Notes under the pieces: generated by a model | Databases searched by the model: none | What the model was told of the DNA's origin: nothing | The model's input: only the letters and a program-made list of their open reading frames with translations | Assembly (NCBI GenBank): GCA_021324015.1 | Contig: JAJPJX010000204.1 | Coordinates: 1 to 41,092, forward strand | DNA: 41,092 nucleotides | Direction of reading: 5' to 3' | Source: Solibacteraceae bacterium | GTDB taxonomy: Bacteria; Acidobacteriota; Terriglobia; Bryobacterales; Bryobacteraceae | Program-made: the position numbers and the translations under genes | Part shown: in pieces, positions 1 to 7,029 of the stretch | Numbering within the stretch: position 1 is the stretch's first letter | Layout of the letters: each line of letters opens with the position of its first letter

Positions 1-627
1 CTGGACACGCTGCATCACCTGGACGCGATGGTGCGGCCGGGGGCGCTGGTGACCGACGCGGGCAGCACCAAGCACGCCATCGTGACGCTGGCGCGCACCG
101 CCCTCCGCCGGGCGCAGTTTCTGGGCGGCCATCCCCTGGCGGGCAAGGAGCGGCGCGGCGTCGAGGCCGCGGACGCCGACCTGTTCGCCGGGCGCACCTG
201 GGCGCTGACGCCCGCCGACCCGCGGGAACTGGAAACACCGCCGGCGCGCGATTTCCTGAGCTGGCTGGAGCGCCTCGGCGCGCGCGTGGTGGTGCTGGGC
301 GCGGCCGAGCACGACGGCATCGTGGCCTACACCTCGCACTTGCCGCAACTGGCCTCCACGGCGCTGGCCGCCACGGTGGCCGACCACGTCACCGCGGAGG
401 AGAATCTCCAGGTATCCGGCACCGGCCTCGCGGACACCACGCGCCTGGCGCTGAGCGCCTACGAACTGTGGCGCGACATCCTGGCCACCAACGCCGAATC
501 CATCGATGAGGCGCTCACCGCCTACATCGGCGAGTTGGAGCACCTGCGCGAGAACCTGCGCACCCGGCAGATGCAGGAAGAATTCGAGCGCGCCGCCAAG
601 CTGGCCGGGCGGCTGCGAGGGCGGTAG
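1..627 (+). CDS. tyrA: Prephenate dehydrogenase, 5'-truncated by the window edge
   Basis: The enzyme oxidatively decarboxylates prephenate to 4-hydroxyphenylpyruvate with NAD(P)+ in cytoplasmic tyrosine synthesis. The frame is open from base 1, so the N-terminal Rossmann nucleotide-binding part lies off the left edge. What remains (208 residues) starts near the end of the dinucleotide domain. It shows the family signatures VTDAGSTK, the substrate-binding GGHPLAGKE, and DADLF.GR.W.LTP, followed by the helical dimerisation domain with SHLPQLAS. The C-terminus is charged and ends at TAG 625-627. The ATG at 28 is internal and not the real start. No ACT domain follows, so feedback control by tyrosine through a fused ACT domain is not seen. 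The next gene starts 67 bp downstream and is unrelated in function. Confidence 0.93.
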   Translation: MDTLHHLDAMVRPGALVTDAGSTKHAIVTLARTALRRAQFLGGHPLAGKERRGVEAADADLFAGRTWALTPADPRELETPPARDFLSWLERLGARVVVLGAAEHDGIVAYTSHLPQLASTALAATVADHVTAEENLQVSGTGLADTTRLALSAYELWRDILATNAESIDEALTAYIGELEHLRENLRTRQMQEEFERAAKLAGRLRGR

Positions 628-681
628 GGGGCTTTTGTGGTGCGGCGGCTCAAGAACCACAAACGCCTGAAGGGAACGCAA

Positions 682-687
682 TATACT
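682..687 (+). promoter_or_regulatory. Candidate -10 element (TATACT) directly before the lactonase-like gene
   Basis: TATACT ends 7 nt before the ATG at 695, which would place the transcription start at about 694-695. No Shine-Dalgarno is visible before this ATG. A leaderless transcript is therefore possible. No convincing -35 is seen. Confidence 0.4.
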
Positions 688-694
688 TATACGA

Positions 695-1966
695 ATGCGT
701 TTCTTTCGATCGCGTGGCAAGGTGATTTCTCTGCTATGGCTGAGTGCCGCCGTGGCGTTCACGGCGACCAGCGCCGGCGCGCAGACGGGCGCCCCGGGCG
801 CCAAAACGAGGGTGGCCCTGTACGCGGCTGTTGGGCCAGAGCTGAAAACCTATTCGGTAGACGTCGAATCCGCGACCCTCGTTGAGCAAGCGTCCGTGAA
901 GCTTCCTCAGGATGTGCAGGAAGCGTGGCCTCACCCTTCTTCCCGCTACCTGTACGTCACCTGGAGCAACAACAAGGCGGGTACGGCCGGCCGGCACGGG
1001 GTGACGGCATTTCGCATCGATCCCGCAACGGGAGCGTTGCAGCCGCACGGCCGGCCGATTTCTATTCCCGCGCGCTCGGTTTTCATTACTGTCGATATTC
1101 CGGGGGATCACCTTCTGGTGGCTTACAACGTGCCTAGCGGCTTGACCGTCCACCGAATCAAGGCCGATGGCACCCTTGGGGCGGCTGTGCCGCAAGCCGC
1201 CGATCTGGATTTCGGAGTCTATGCGCACCAGGTGCGGATGGACCCGTCCAACCGGATGGTCATTCTGATCACGCGAGGCAATGGGCCGACAGCGACCAGG
1301 CCGGAGGACCCCGGCGCGCTGAAAGTGTTTGGATACAAAGATGGCGTGCTTACCAACCGGGCCTCGATCGCGCCCGGGGGAGGGTACAATTTCCAGCCGC
1401 GCCACCTCGACTTCCATCCGACGCGGCCGTTCGTCTACATCACGCTGGAGCGGCAGAACAAGCTGCAGGTCTATCGAAAGCTCGATGGACCGTCGCTCAG
1501 TTCCGCGCCTCTGTTCACCAAGGAAACATTGGCTGATCCCAGCCGCACTGCCGGCCAGTCGACAAGCACAATCCATGTTCATCCGAACGGCCGCTTCCTT
1601 TACCTGGGGAATCGGGGGGACGGTACCGTGGATTTTCGGGGCAAGCGGGTTTTGGGCGTCGTGGAGAACTCGATCGCGGTTTATTCGATTAACCAGGAGA
1701 CCGGGGAGCCGACACTGATTCAGAATGCGGATACTCGCGGGGCGCATCCGCGGACGTTTGCGATCGATCCCAGTGGGCGGTTGCTGGTTGTCGCCAACAT
1801 GCTGCGAGCGCTGGTGCGCGACGGGGAGGAGGTCCGTCCTCTACCGGCGGCCCTGTCGGTGTTCCGCATCGGCCGGGACGGGAAGCTGCAGTTTATGAGG
1901 AAGTACGATCAGGATACGAGCGGCGGGCGGGACTTGTTCTGGACGGGGATGGTGAAATTGCCCTGA
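695..1966 (+). CDS. Secreted lactonase-like seven-bladed beta-propeller protein
   Basis: The 423-aa product begins with a basic then hydrophobic stretch (about residues 1-28) ending in AGAQT, a typical Sec signal peptide. The mature part has repeated propeller strands such as RYLYVTWSNN, RPFVYITLERQNKLQVYRK, NGRFLYLGNRG and GRLLVVANM, matching the 6-phosphogluconolactonase/lactonase family (beta-propeller, PF10282 type). Family members hydrolyse sugar lactones, but many exported acidobacterial and planctomycete homologues have no proven substrate, so the reaction is inferred. Export argues against a role in the cytoplasmic pentose phosphate pathway. The DNA is a little less GC-rich than the flanking tyrA. 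The start is set by the ATG at 695, where the signal peptide begins and a -10-like hexamer sits 7 nt upstream. Confidence 0.8.
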   Translation: MRFFRSRGKVISLLWLSAAVAFTATSAGAQTGAPGAKTRVALYAAVGPELKTYSVDVESATLVEQASVKLPQDVQEAWPHPSSRYLYVTWSNNKAGTAGRHGVTAFRIDPATGALQPHGRPISIPARSVFITVDIPGDHLLVAYNVPSGLTVHRIKADGTLGAAVPQAADLDFGVYAHQVRMDPSNRMVILITRGNGPTATRPEDPGALKVFGYKDGVLTNRASIAPGGGYNFQPRHLDFHPTRPFVYITLERQNKLQVYRKLDGPSLSSAPLFTKETLADPSRTAGQSTSTIHVHPNGRFLYLGNRGDGTVDFRGKRVLGVVENSIAVYSINQETGEPTLIQNADTRGAHPRTFAIDPSGRLLVVANMLRALVRDGEEVRPLPAALSVFRIGRDGKLQFMRKYDQDTSGGRDLFWTGMVKLP

Positions 1967-2019
1967 TCGGATGTGTACGGGCACACTGCGGCTCAGCGGA
2001 GGGTGTGAAAGCGGGGTGC

Positions 2020-2049
2020 GGACAGGCGTAGCCGCCTGTCCTTTTGCTT
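2020..2049 (+). terminator. Rho-independent terminator candidate after the lactonase-like gene
   Basis: A perfect 9-bp stem (2020-2028 GGACAGGCG pairing with 2033-2041 CGCCTGTCC, loop TAGC) is followed by TTTTGCTTT. It lies 54 bp after the stop codon at 1964-1966, on the strand and at the distance expected of an intrinsic terminator. Confidence 0.7.
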
Positions 2050-2080
2050 TTCCGCCTGGTTCTGCCTGTTTTCTGCTTGC

Positions 2081-2201
2081 GGGATCGATCCCTGCTCCCC
2101 GTCTTTGCGGACGGGGAGCGCAGTCACGCCTGTGACGTTGAAAACTCGGGTGGGCCCACCATCTACTGCGTTTTATCGCGGGTGCCTCGGCGACGAGCAC
2201 C
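2081..2201. repeat. Cluster of consecutive inverted repeats in the 1967-2351 intergenic region
   Basis: Five inverted repeats follow the terminator. They are a 12-bp palindrome GGGATCGATCCC (2081-2092), a perfect 10-bp stem with 6-nt loop (2094-2103 with 2110-2119), a 5-bp hairpin GTCAC/GTGAC (2123-2136), a 12-bp palindrome GGTGGGCCCACC (2149-2160), and an 8-bp stem with one bulged C closed by a GCGA tetraloop (2181-2201). No open frame with coding character covers them. From 2202 to 2351 I see only A/T-rich sequence around 2279-2292 and nothing recognisable. Function is unknown: a structured RNA, a REP-like element and a transcript 3' end are all possible. Confidence 0.55.
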
Positions 2202-2351
2202 TCTTTCGATCTCAGAGTAGCGTGGGGGGCGTGCGGGCGTGCGGCCGTTTTCGCCCCAAGCGATTGAAAAAGCAGCGCGAAAAAATTTTGTTCCGAGTGT
2301 TACTGTTTCTTGCGTGAGCGCTGACAGATTCCTCCAGAATGTTTTTTGGGC

Positions 2352-3848
2352 TCAGGCGCGCCGCGGGGAGTCCCGGATCATGCGCTCCAGCACGTTTTGC
2401 GTGATGCGCTGGATGGCCGGATTCACGCCGAAAGGCCCCGAGAAGGTGCGCGCGGGGATGTGTCCGGGAGGCGCCGACAATCCTTCCGACCACCAGATGG
2501 TGCCGGCATTGAACACCCAGTTGCCTTTGAGACCGCGGTAGACTACGGCGGCGTGCTCTTTCGGTCCTCCTCCGGGCGCCCGGCCGGGAAACAGCGTGCT
2601 GCCAGCCACGACTTCCAGATTCTCGACCTTGCCGAACGGCGGTCCGTGGTGCTCCCACCCGATGACCCCCGGGATGCTGTCGCCGGCCTGCAAGCCGGTG
2701 CCTTCATAGATCCAGTGCTCCGGTTTGGTGACCACCCAATCCCCGTAGCCGGGTCCATAGGACGTGGACCCCATCAGGTCCTGCTCGTCCGGAAAGCGCT
2801 CCCGCCGGGCGAAGGCGCGGCAGGGCGCGCCGGTCGTGGAACTGTCGTAAAAAATGATCTCGCCCGACACTGCGTTGCCCGAGAGAAATGCAATGCTCAG
2901 TCCGGCGTCGCGCGCCTCCATGGCGTTCTCGAGCATCTTGCGCGACCAGTATTCGTCGTGGCCCACCGAAAGCAGGGCTTGAGGCTGGCGCAGGATACCC
3001 GGGTCCAGGTGCAGATCGATGTTGGAGCAGTAAGTGACGTCATAGCCGTGCTGCTCCAACCAGAAAGCCAGCGGGTGTTCCCAAAGGACGAAACTGCCCG
3101 AGCCGGCCGAAAGCGGCGCGTCCACCACCTGGCAATACTTGGCGTACGGCCGGTCGAAGCTCACGCGCACGTGCGGCCCGGTGTACCAGACCTCCGGCGT
3201 GCCGTCGTCGTAGAGCGAGTCCTTGCCGGGCCACTTGTTGTAGGCCTGCCAGGTAAGGTCGGAGACCTGAAACAGCAGTTCGCTCGGACGGTGCTCCTTG
3301 ACCACGAACACCACGTAGCTCTGGGGGCCGAACTTCTCGTCCTTGGTCAGTTTGCCCAGGTATACGCCGCTGGGCCACTCCTGGGGAACCGTGAAACTGG
3401 TGGCGCGTTCCCACTGGCACTCCCGCAGGCGCTCCATGGTCATCATGGGCATCGGCTGGGTGGCCACCCGGAACGGTCCGATACGGGCCATGTGACGCGC
3501 GCCCGCGCCGCCGTAGTAGCCCATGCGGTAGAAATCGATGACACAGGCGCCCGGCGGCTTCATGCTGGCCATGATGTCGATGGATTCCCCGGGGAGAACG
3601 CTGGTCTTCGACACGAAACCTTCGATGACGGAAGAACGCAGCCGCCGGTTCAGCGGGTAGGACATCAACGTGACCGGGTCGTCGAACTGCGTGTGCTGCA
3701 ACTGCCACTGGTTGGTTCCCGGCTTGCTGTTCTCCCGCACCACGGGGTTGTCCCGCCGCGCGCTCCGGGAGGATTGCGCGGCCAGGGCTGTCCCCGCGCC
3801 AGCGCCGGCTTGCAGGAATCCGCGGCGGCCCAGGCGATGACTGCTCAT
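2352..3848 (-). CDS. Exported N,N-dimethylformamidase beta-subunit-like protein
   Basis: The 498-aa product starts at 3848 (ATG preceded by GGAGG); an in-frame ATG 33 bp upstream lacks a better ribosome site. Residues 1-30 form a twin-arginine leader (LGRRGFLQAGAGAGTALA). The mature part carries signatures of the large-subunit family of N,N-dimethylformamidase: NPVVRENSKPGT near the N-terminus, IEGFVSKTSVLPGESI, FYRMGYYGGAGARH, and a later SVGHDEYWS motif. The characterised enzyme cleaves the amide bond of dimethylformamide and needs a small alpha subunit, which is not found in this window, so the substrate here is unknown and the enzyme name is only a family label. It follows a CehA/McbA-like gene by 58 bp on the same strand and is probably cotranscribed with it. 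Cofactor-loaded, folded export by Tat fits a metalloenzyme. Confidence 0.8.
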   Translation of the reverse strand: MSSHRLGRRGFLQAGAGAGTALAAQSSRSARRDNPVVRENSKPGTNQWQLQHTQFDDPVTLMSYPLNRRLRSSVIEGFVSKTSVLPGESIDIMASMKPPGACVIDFYRMGYYGGAGARHMARIGPFRVATQPMPMMTMERLRECQWERATSFTVPQEWPSGVYLGKLTKDEKFGPQSYVVFVVKEHRPSELLFQVSDLTWQAYNKWPGKDSLYDDGTPEVWYTGPHVRVSFDRPYAKYCQVVDAPLSAGSGSFVLWEHPLAFWLEQHGYDVTYCSNIDLHLDPGILRQPQALLSVGHDEYWSRKMLENAMEARDAGLSIAFLSGNAVSGEIIFYDSSTTGAPCRAFARRERFPDEQDLMGSTSYGPGYGDWVVTKPEHWIYEGTGLQAGDSIPGVIGWEHHGPPFGKVENLEVVAGSTLFPGRAPGGGPKEHAAVVYRGLKGNWVFNAGTIWWSEGLSAPPGHIPARTFSGPFGVNPAIQRITQNVLERMIRDSPRRA

Positions 3849-3906
3849 GATTGCCCTCCTCTTCCCCTGAGACGTTATCACCGCCCGGAAACGAGCAGCA
3901 AGCCGT

Positions 3907-5529
3907 TCAGTCCCCGGCGATCTTCTGGTAGTAGGCGCGGCCTTTCCGAAACAGCTCCAGCGTTTCGTTGCGGTGCTCCGCGCTGGCGAACCGGGGGGAG
4001 GCTTCGATGTCGCGGATCACCCGGTCGATCCATGCCACCACCGTCCGGGCGTCCTGCGGAACGGCGATCTTCTGTTTTCCCACGTAACAATACACCGGGC
4101 TGGAGTGCGCGAACGCCTTCGGGTCGTTGATCACCAGCCGGTTCGACGGGCCCCAGACGCGCGCCGCGATCCAACTGCTCCTGGCAATCGGCAACTCGCG
4201 CGCGATAGCGGCCTGCCTGCCGCCGTCGCCGGGTTCCACCCGCGCCGCGACTTCGCCGTTGACCACGATCTCCAGGCTGTTCATGGGCACGATCGATTGC
4301 ACCCTGGCCGAAACCCGCACCGTTCCGGGAGCGGCCAGATCGATCTCCTCTCCGGGACCCTTTCCCTCTACCTCCAGGGACAGCAGCGGACCGTTGGAGA
4401 CAAAGGTCCGGCCCGCCTTGTAGGCGGCCAGCCATTTCTCATAAGTCAGCGGCCCGCTGCCGGTGTTCACGTACACCTTGGAGGCGCCCGGCAGGGAGTG
4501 GCGCATGACGTCCATCTGCGAGTCGGTTCCGGCTGACGCGGTGCACTTGAGGCCGCAATTCAGCACCCGGTAGTACATCCAGCAACCGCCCTCCTCGTCC
4601 ATATTGCTCAACACGTCCAGAGCGTCCACCGCGCCCAGGGCCAGGTCTACGGGGAACTCGCGCGCCAGATGCTCGCCCACGGGAATTTCGGGCTTGTTGG
4701 CCGGATGCACGTAGGCCACCGCCGCACCCTGGGCCTTGGCCGCCATCGCCGGCACGTAGAGGGGAGGATAGTCCTCCCAGGAGGAGGAGTCCGGCTGGCC
4801 AGTGAAGGACGGAGTCACGAAGCGGGAGATGCCCAGCAGCGCGATGTGGCCGTACATGGCGGAGACGTTGCGCACCTCCTGCTGCACCACCAGGAGGTGC
4901 TCGGGCGTGGAAAGCGGATCGGGTTTGCCATAGTGGAAATACTCGGTGTCGAAGACGTGCGCCAGCGTGCCCACGCTGCCCGAAAGCAGGTTGGCCACGT
5001 GGATGTCCTCGCCCTTGACCAGCAGCAGGCAGTCCTCCATGGTCATGTACAGGCCGCCGGGAACGTGATTGGGGTGCATGTGGATATCCCCCGATTGCCA
5101 GCCCGAGGCCGGGAGATCGGCCACCCGCCGGAGCGTGACGGCCGCCACCGCCGTGCGCTCGGGAAACACCTGCGCCTGCACCCTCGCCGGCAGGTACTCG
5201 AAGCCCTTCACGGCCTCCACCGAGGCCCTGCCCGGCGGCATTTCCAGCCGGAACTCCCCGTTGGCGTGGAAGTAGAACTCTCCGGTGCGGCTGGTTTGCC
5301 GCGCGATGCTGCCCGGCGGGATGTGCGCCTTGCCCTCCGCGTCCGTCAGGTAGATGCGCGCGGCCAGCGGCTTTCCGTTCTGGTCCTGAATCCTCACCCA
5401 GAGGCGCCCGGGAGCCTGGAATGGCTGCCCAGCGGCGGCCACCTGGGCCATGGACATGGACGGCCAGCCGGCCAAAAACATCGCTGCGGCCAGTAGCCGA
5501 TTTAGTCTCTGGAGGACAAAGTTTCTCAT
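3907..5529 (-). CDS. Secreted CehA/McbA-like PHP-fold metallohydrolase
   Basis: I place the start at ATG 5529, where a signal peptide begins (MRNFVLQRLNRLLAAAMFLAG, cleavage near SMAQV), giving 540 residues; an upstream in-frame start would add 29 residues without a leader. Residues about 40-150 form a beta-rich N-terminal domain containing WVRIQDQNGKPLAARIYL. The metal-dependent hydrolase domain follows, with the HxH signature SGDIHMHPNH, a second histidine in AYVHPANKPE, and an acidic site in SAGTDSQMD. A C-terminal beta-sandwich follows GRTFVSNGPLLSLEVEG. The family is named for carbaryl hydrolase CehA and McbA, but most members are of unknown substrate; no pesticide activity should be assumed. 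The DMFase-beta-like gene lies 58 bp downstream, so both probably form an operon reading leftward. Confidence 0.8.
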   Translation of the reverse strand: MRNFVLQRLNRLLAAAMFLAGWPSMSMAQVAAAGQPFQAPGRLWVRIQDQNGKPLAARIYLTDAEGKAHIPPGSIARQTSRTGEFYFHANGEFRLEMPPGRASVEAVKGFEYLPARVQAQVFPERTAVAAVTLRRVADLPASGWQSGDIHMHPNHVPGGLYMTMEDCLLLVKGEDIHVANLLSGSVGTLAHVFDTEYFHYGKPDPLSTPEHLLVVQQEVRNVSAMYGHIALLGISRFVTPSFTGQPDSSSWEDYPPLYVPAMAAKAQGAAVAYVHPANKPEIPVGEHLAREFPVDLALGAVDALDVLSNMDEEGGCWMYYRVLNCGLKCTASAGTDSQMDVMRHSLPGASKVYVNTGSGPLTYEKWLAAYKAGRTFVSNGPLLSLEVEGKGPGEEIDLAAPGTVRVSARVQSIVPMNSLEIVVNGEVAARVEPGDGGRQAAIARELPIARSSWIAARVWGPSNRLVINDPKAFAHSSPVYCYVGKQKIAVPQDARTVVAWIDRVIRDIEASPRFASAEHRNETLELFRKGRAYYQKIAGD

Positions 5530-5606
5530 TGTGCTGCTGCCAACCGTGTAATCTACCAGAACATGGCTCACCCTAACACCCGCGCGAGCCGGCGCGCGCG
5601 CGGGCA

Positions 5607-5612
5607 TATAAT
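5607..5612 (+). promoter_or_regulatory. Candidate -10 box (TATAAT) upstream of the Gfo/Idh/MocA gene
   Basis: A consensus TATAAT stands out in a very GC-rich background, 75 bp before ATG 5688. It would give a leader of about 70 nt that contains the strong ribosome site GGAGGAGG. No clear -35 is visible at 16-18 bp upstream. Confidence 0.45.
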
Positions 5613-5687
5613 GCATGTTTCGGAGTGCCAGAGGCTGCGCCAGCGTGATCCAGGCGGCCAGACGCTATTTGGCAGGAGGAGGAAGTC

Positions 5688-6992
5688 ATGAGCAGTTCCC
5701 GGCGAGACATGCTTACGGCCGCAAGCGCGGCGTTCACCACATCGCTTTTCACCGGCAGCGTGAGAGGCGCCAATGACCGCGTGGCGGTCGGCTTCATCGG
5801 CCTGGGCGCCATGGGGTCAGGGAATCTCGGCTACGCGATGAAAGTGCCGGGCTTCGTTCCCACCGCGCTCTGCGACATCTACCAGCCGCACCTGGAACGC
5901 GCGGAGGCGGCGGCACGGCGCCACGGATTCCAGCCGAAATCAGTAAAGGATTTCCGCGACATCCTGGCCGACAAGTCGATCGACGCGGTCTGCATCTCGA
6001 CACCCGACCACTGGCACGCGTACATGACCGTGGAAGCCTGCAAAGCCCGCAAGGATGTCTACGTCGAGAAGCCCGCCTGCGTGTACATCGAAGAAGGCCA
6101 GAAAATGGTGCAGGCGGCGCGCAAGTATAACCGCATCGTGCAAGCCGGAACCATGCAGCGCTCCGGCGGGTACTTCAAGAAAGCCTCTGAACTGGTGCAC
6201 GAGGGCGCCGCCGGCGAGGTCACCTTCTGCCACGCCTTCCAAAGCGGCCTTACCAAGAGGTCCGGATGGGGCAATCCGCCGGACAGCGCCCCGCCTAGCG
6301 ATCTGGATTGGGATATGTGGCTGGGACCCGCGCCCAAGGTGCCGTTCAACGCCAACCGCTGGGGCGTGAAAACGACGACCTTCCCCACCTTCCGTTATTT
6401 CTGGGACTACGCGGGCGGCGCGATGACCGATTGGGGCGTGCACCTCATCGACCCGATCCACCAGTGTTTTGACGAAGTCATGCCCACCGCTATCGACGCC
6501 ATGGGCAGCAAGTTCTACGTGCAGGATAATACCCAGACGCCGGACACTATGCTGGCGACGTTCTTCTATCCGATGTTTCTGGCCAGCTACGAGAGCCGCA
6601 CGTGCAATCCGCTGCCCATGTTCGGCATGAACCAGGGATACGGCACCATGATCCATGGCACTCAGGCGAGTATCTTTGTGAATCGCAGCATGTGCCGGCT
6701 GATGCCCAACGACCGTTCCAAGGGCGCTACCGTGTGGGAGGACGACCCCCAGATGCAGCAGATGAACGTGCCGCACTGGAAGAACTGGCTGGAGTGTATC
6801 CGGACCCGCCAGAAGCCGATGAGCGAGATCGAGACGTGCGTGCGTTCGTCGGCCGCCTGCATTCTGGCCAACGTAGCGATGCGGTCAAAGCTGCGGCTGG
6901 ATTGGGACGAGAACAACTGGACGGTCGCGCAGGAAGCCGCCCGGCCGATGCTGAAAGCGAAGTACCGGGCTCCCTGGAAGCTCGAAGTCTGA
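5688..6992 (+). CDS. Tat-exported Gfo/Idh/MocA family oxidoreductase
   Basis: The 434-aa protein begins with a twin-arginine leader (SSRRDMLTAASAAF, residues 3-16), then a Rossmann motif VAVGFIGLGAMGSGN (about residues 28-42) that binds NAD(P). Residues about 104-110 read DHWHAYM and residues about 122-126 VEKPA, containing the conserved EKP motif whose lysine takes part in catalysis in this family. A C-terminal alpha/beta substrate domain follows, containing GGAMTDWGVHLID. Family members oxidise or reduce sugars and inositols. Export with NAD(P) bound is known for some Gfo/Idh/MocA proteins that keep their cofactor tightly; retention here is inferred. The start is fixed by GGAGGAGG a few bases before ATG 5688. 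The glycosidase-like gene starts 37 bp downstream, so the two are probably cotranscribed and may act on the same sugar. Confidence 0.88.
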   Translation: MSSSRRDMLTAASAAFTTSLFTGSVRGANDRVAVGFIGLGAMGSGNLGYAMKVPGFVPTALCDIYQPHLERAEAAARRHGFQPKSVKDFRDILADKSIDAVCISTPDHWHAYMTVEACKARKDVYVEKPACVYIEEGQKMVQAARKYNRIVQAGTMQRSGGYFKKASELVHEGAAGEVTFCHAFQSGLTKRSGWGNPPDSAPPSDLDWDMWLGPAPKVPFNANRWGVKTTTFPTFRYFWDYAGGAMTDWGVHLIDPIHQCFDEVMPTAIDAMGSKFYVQDNTQTPDTMLATFFYPMFLASYESRTCNPLPMFGMNQGYGTMIHGTQASIFVNRSMCRLMPNDRSKGATVWEDDPQMQQMNVPHWKNWLECIRTRQKPMSEIETCVRSSAACILANVAMRSKLRLDWDENNWTVAQEAARPMLKAKYRAPWKLEV

Positions 6993-7029
6993 CCTGGCGG
7001 CGCGGCTGGCAGTCCGCAGGACGCGCACC

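Noticed and set aside
5580-5604. Alternating GC tract (GCGCGCGCG) before the Gfo/Idh/MocA gene
   Set aside because: It is short and expected in such GC-rich DNA; no repeat unit or copies elsewhere in the window.
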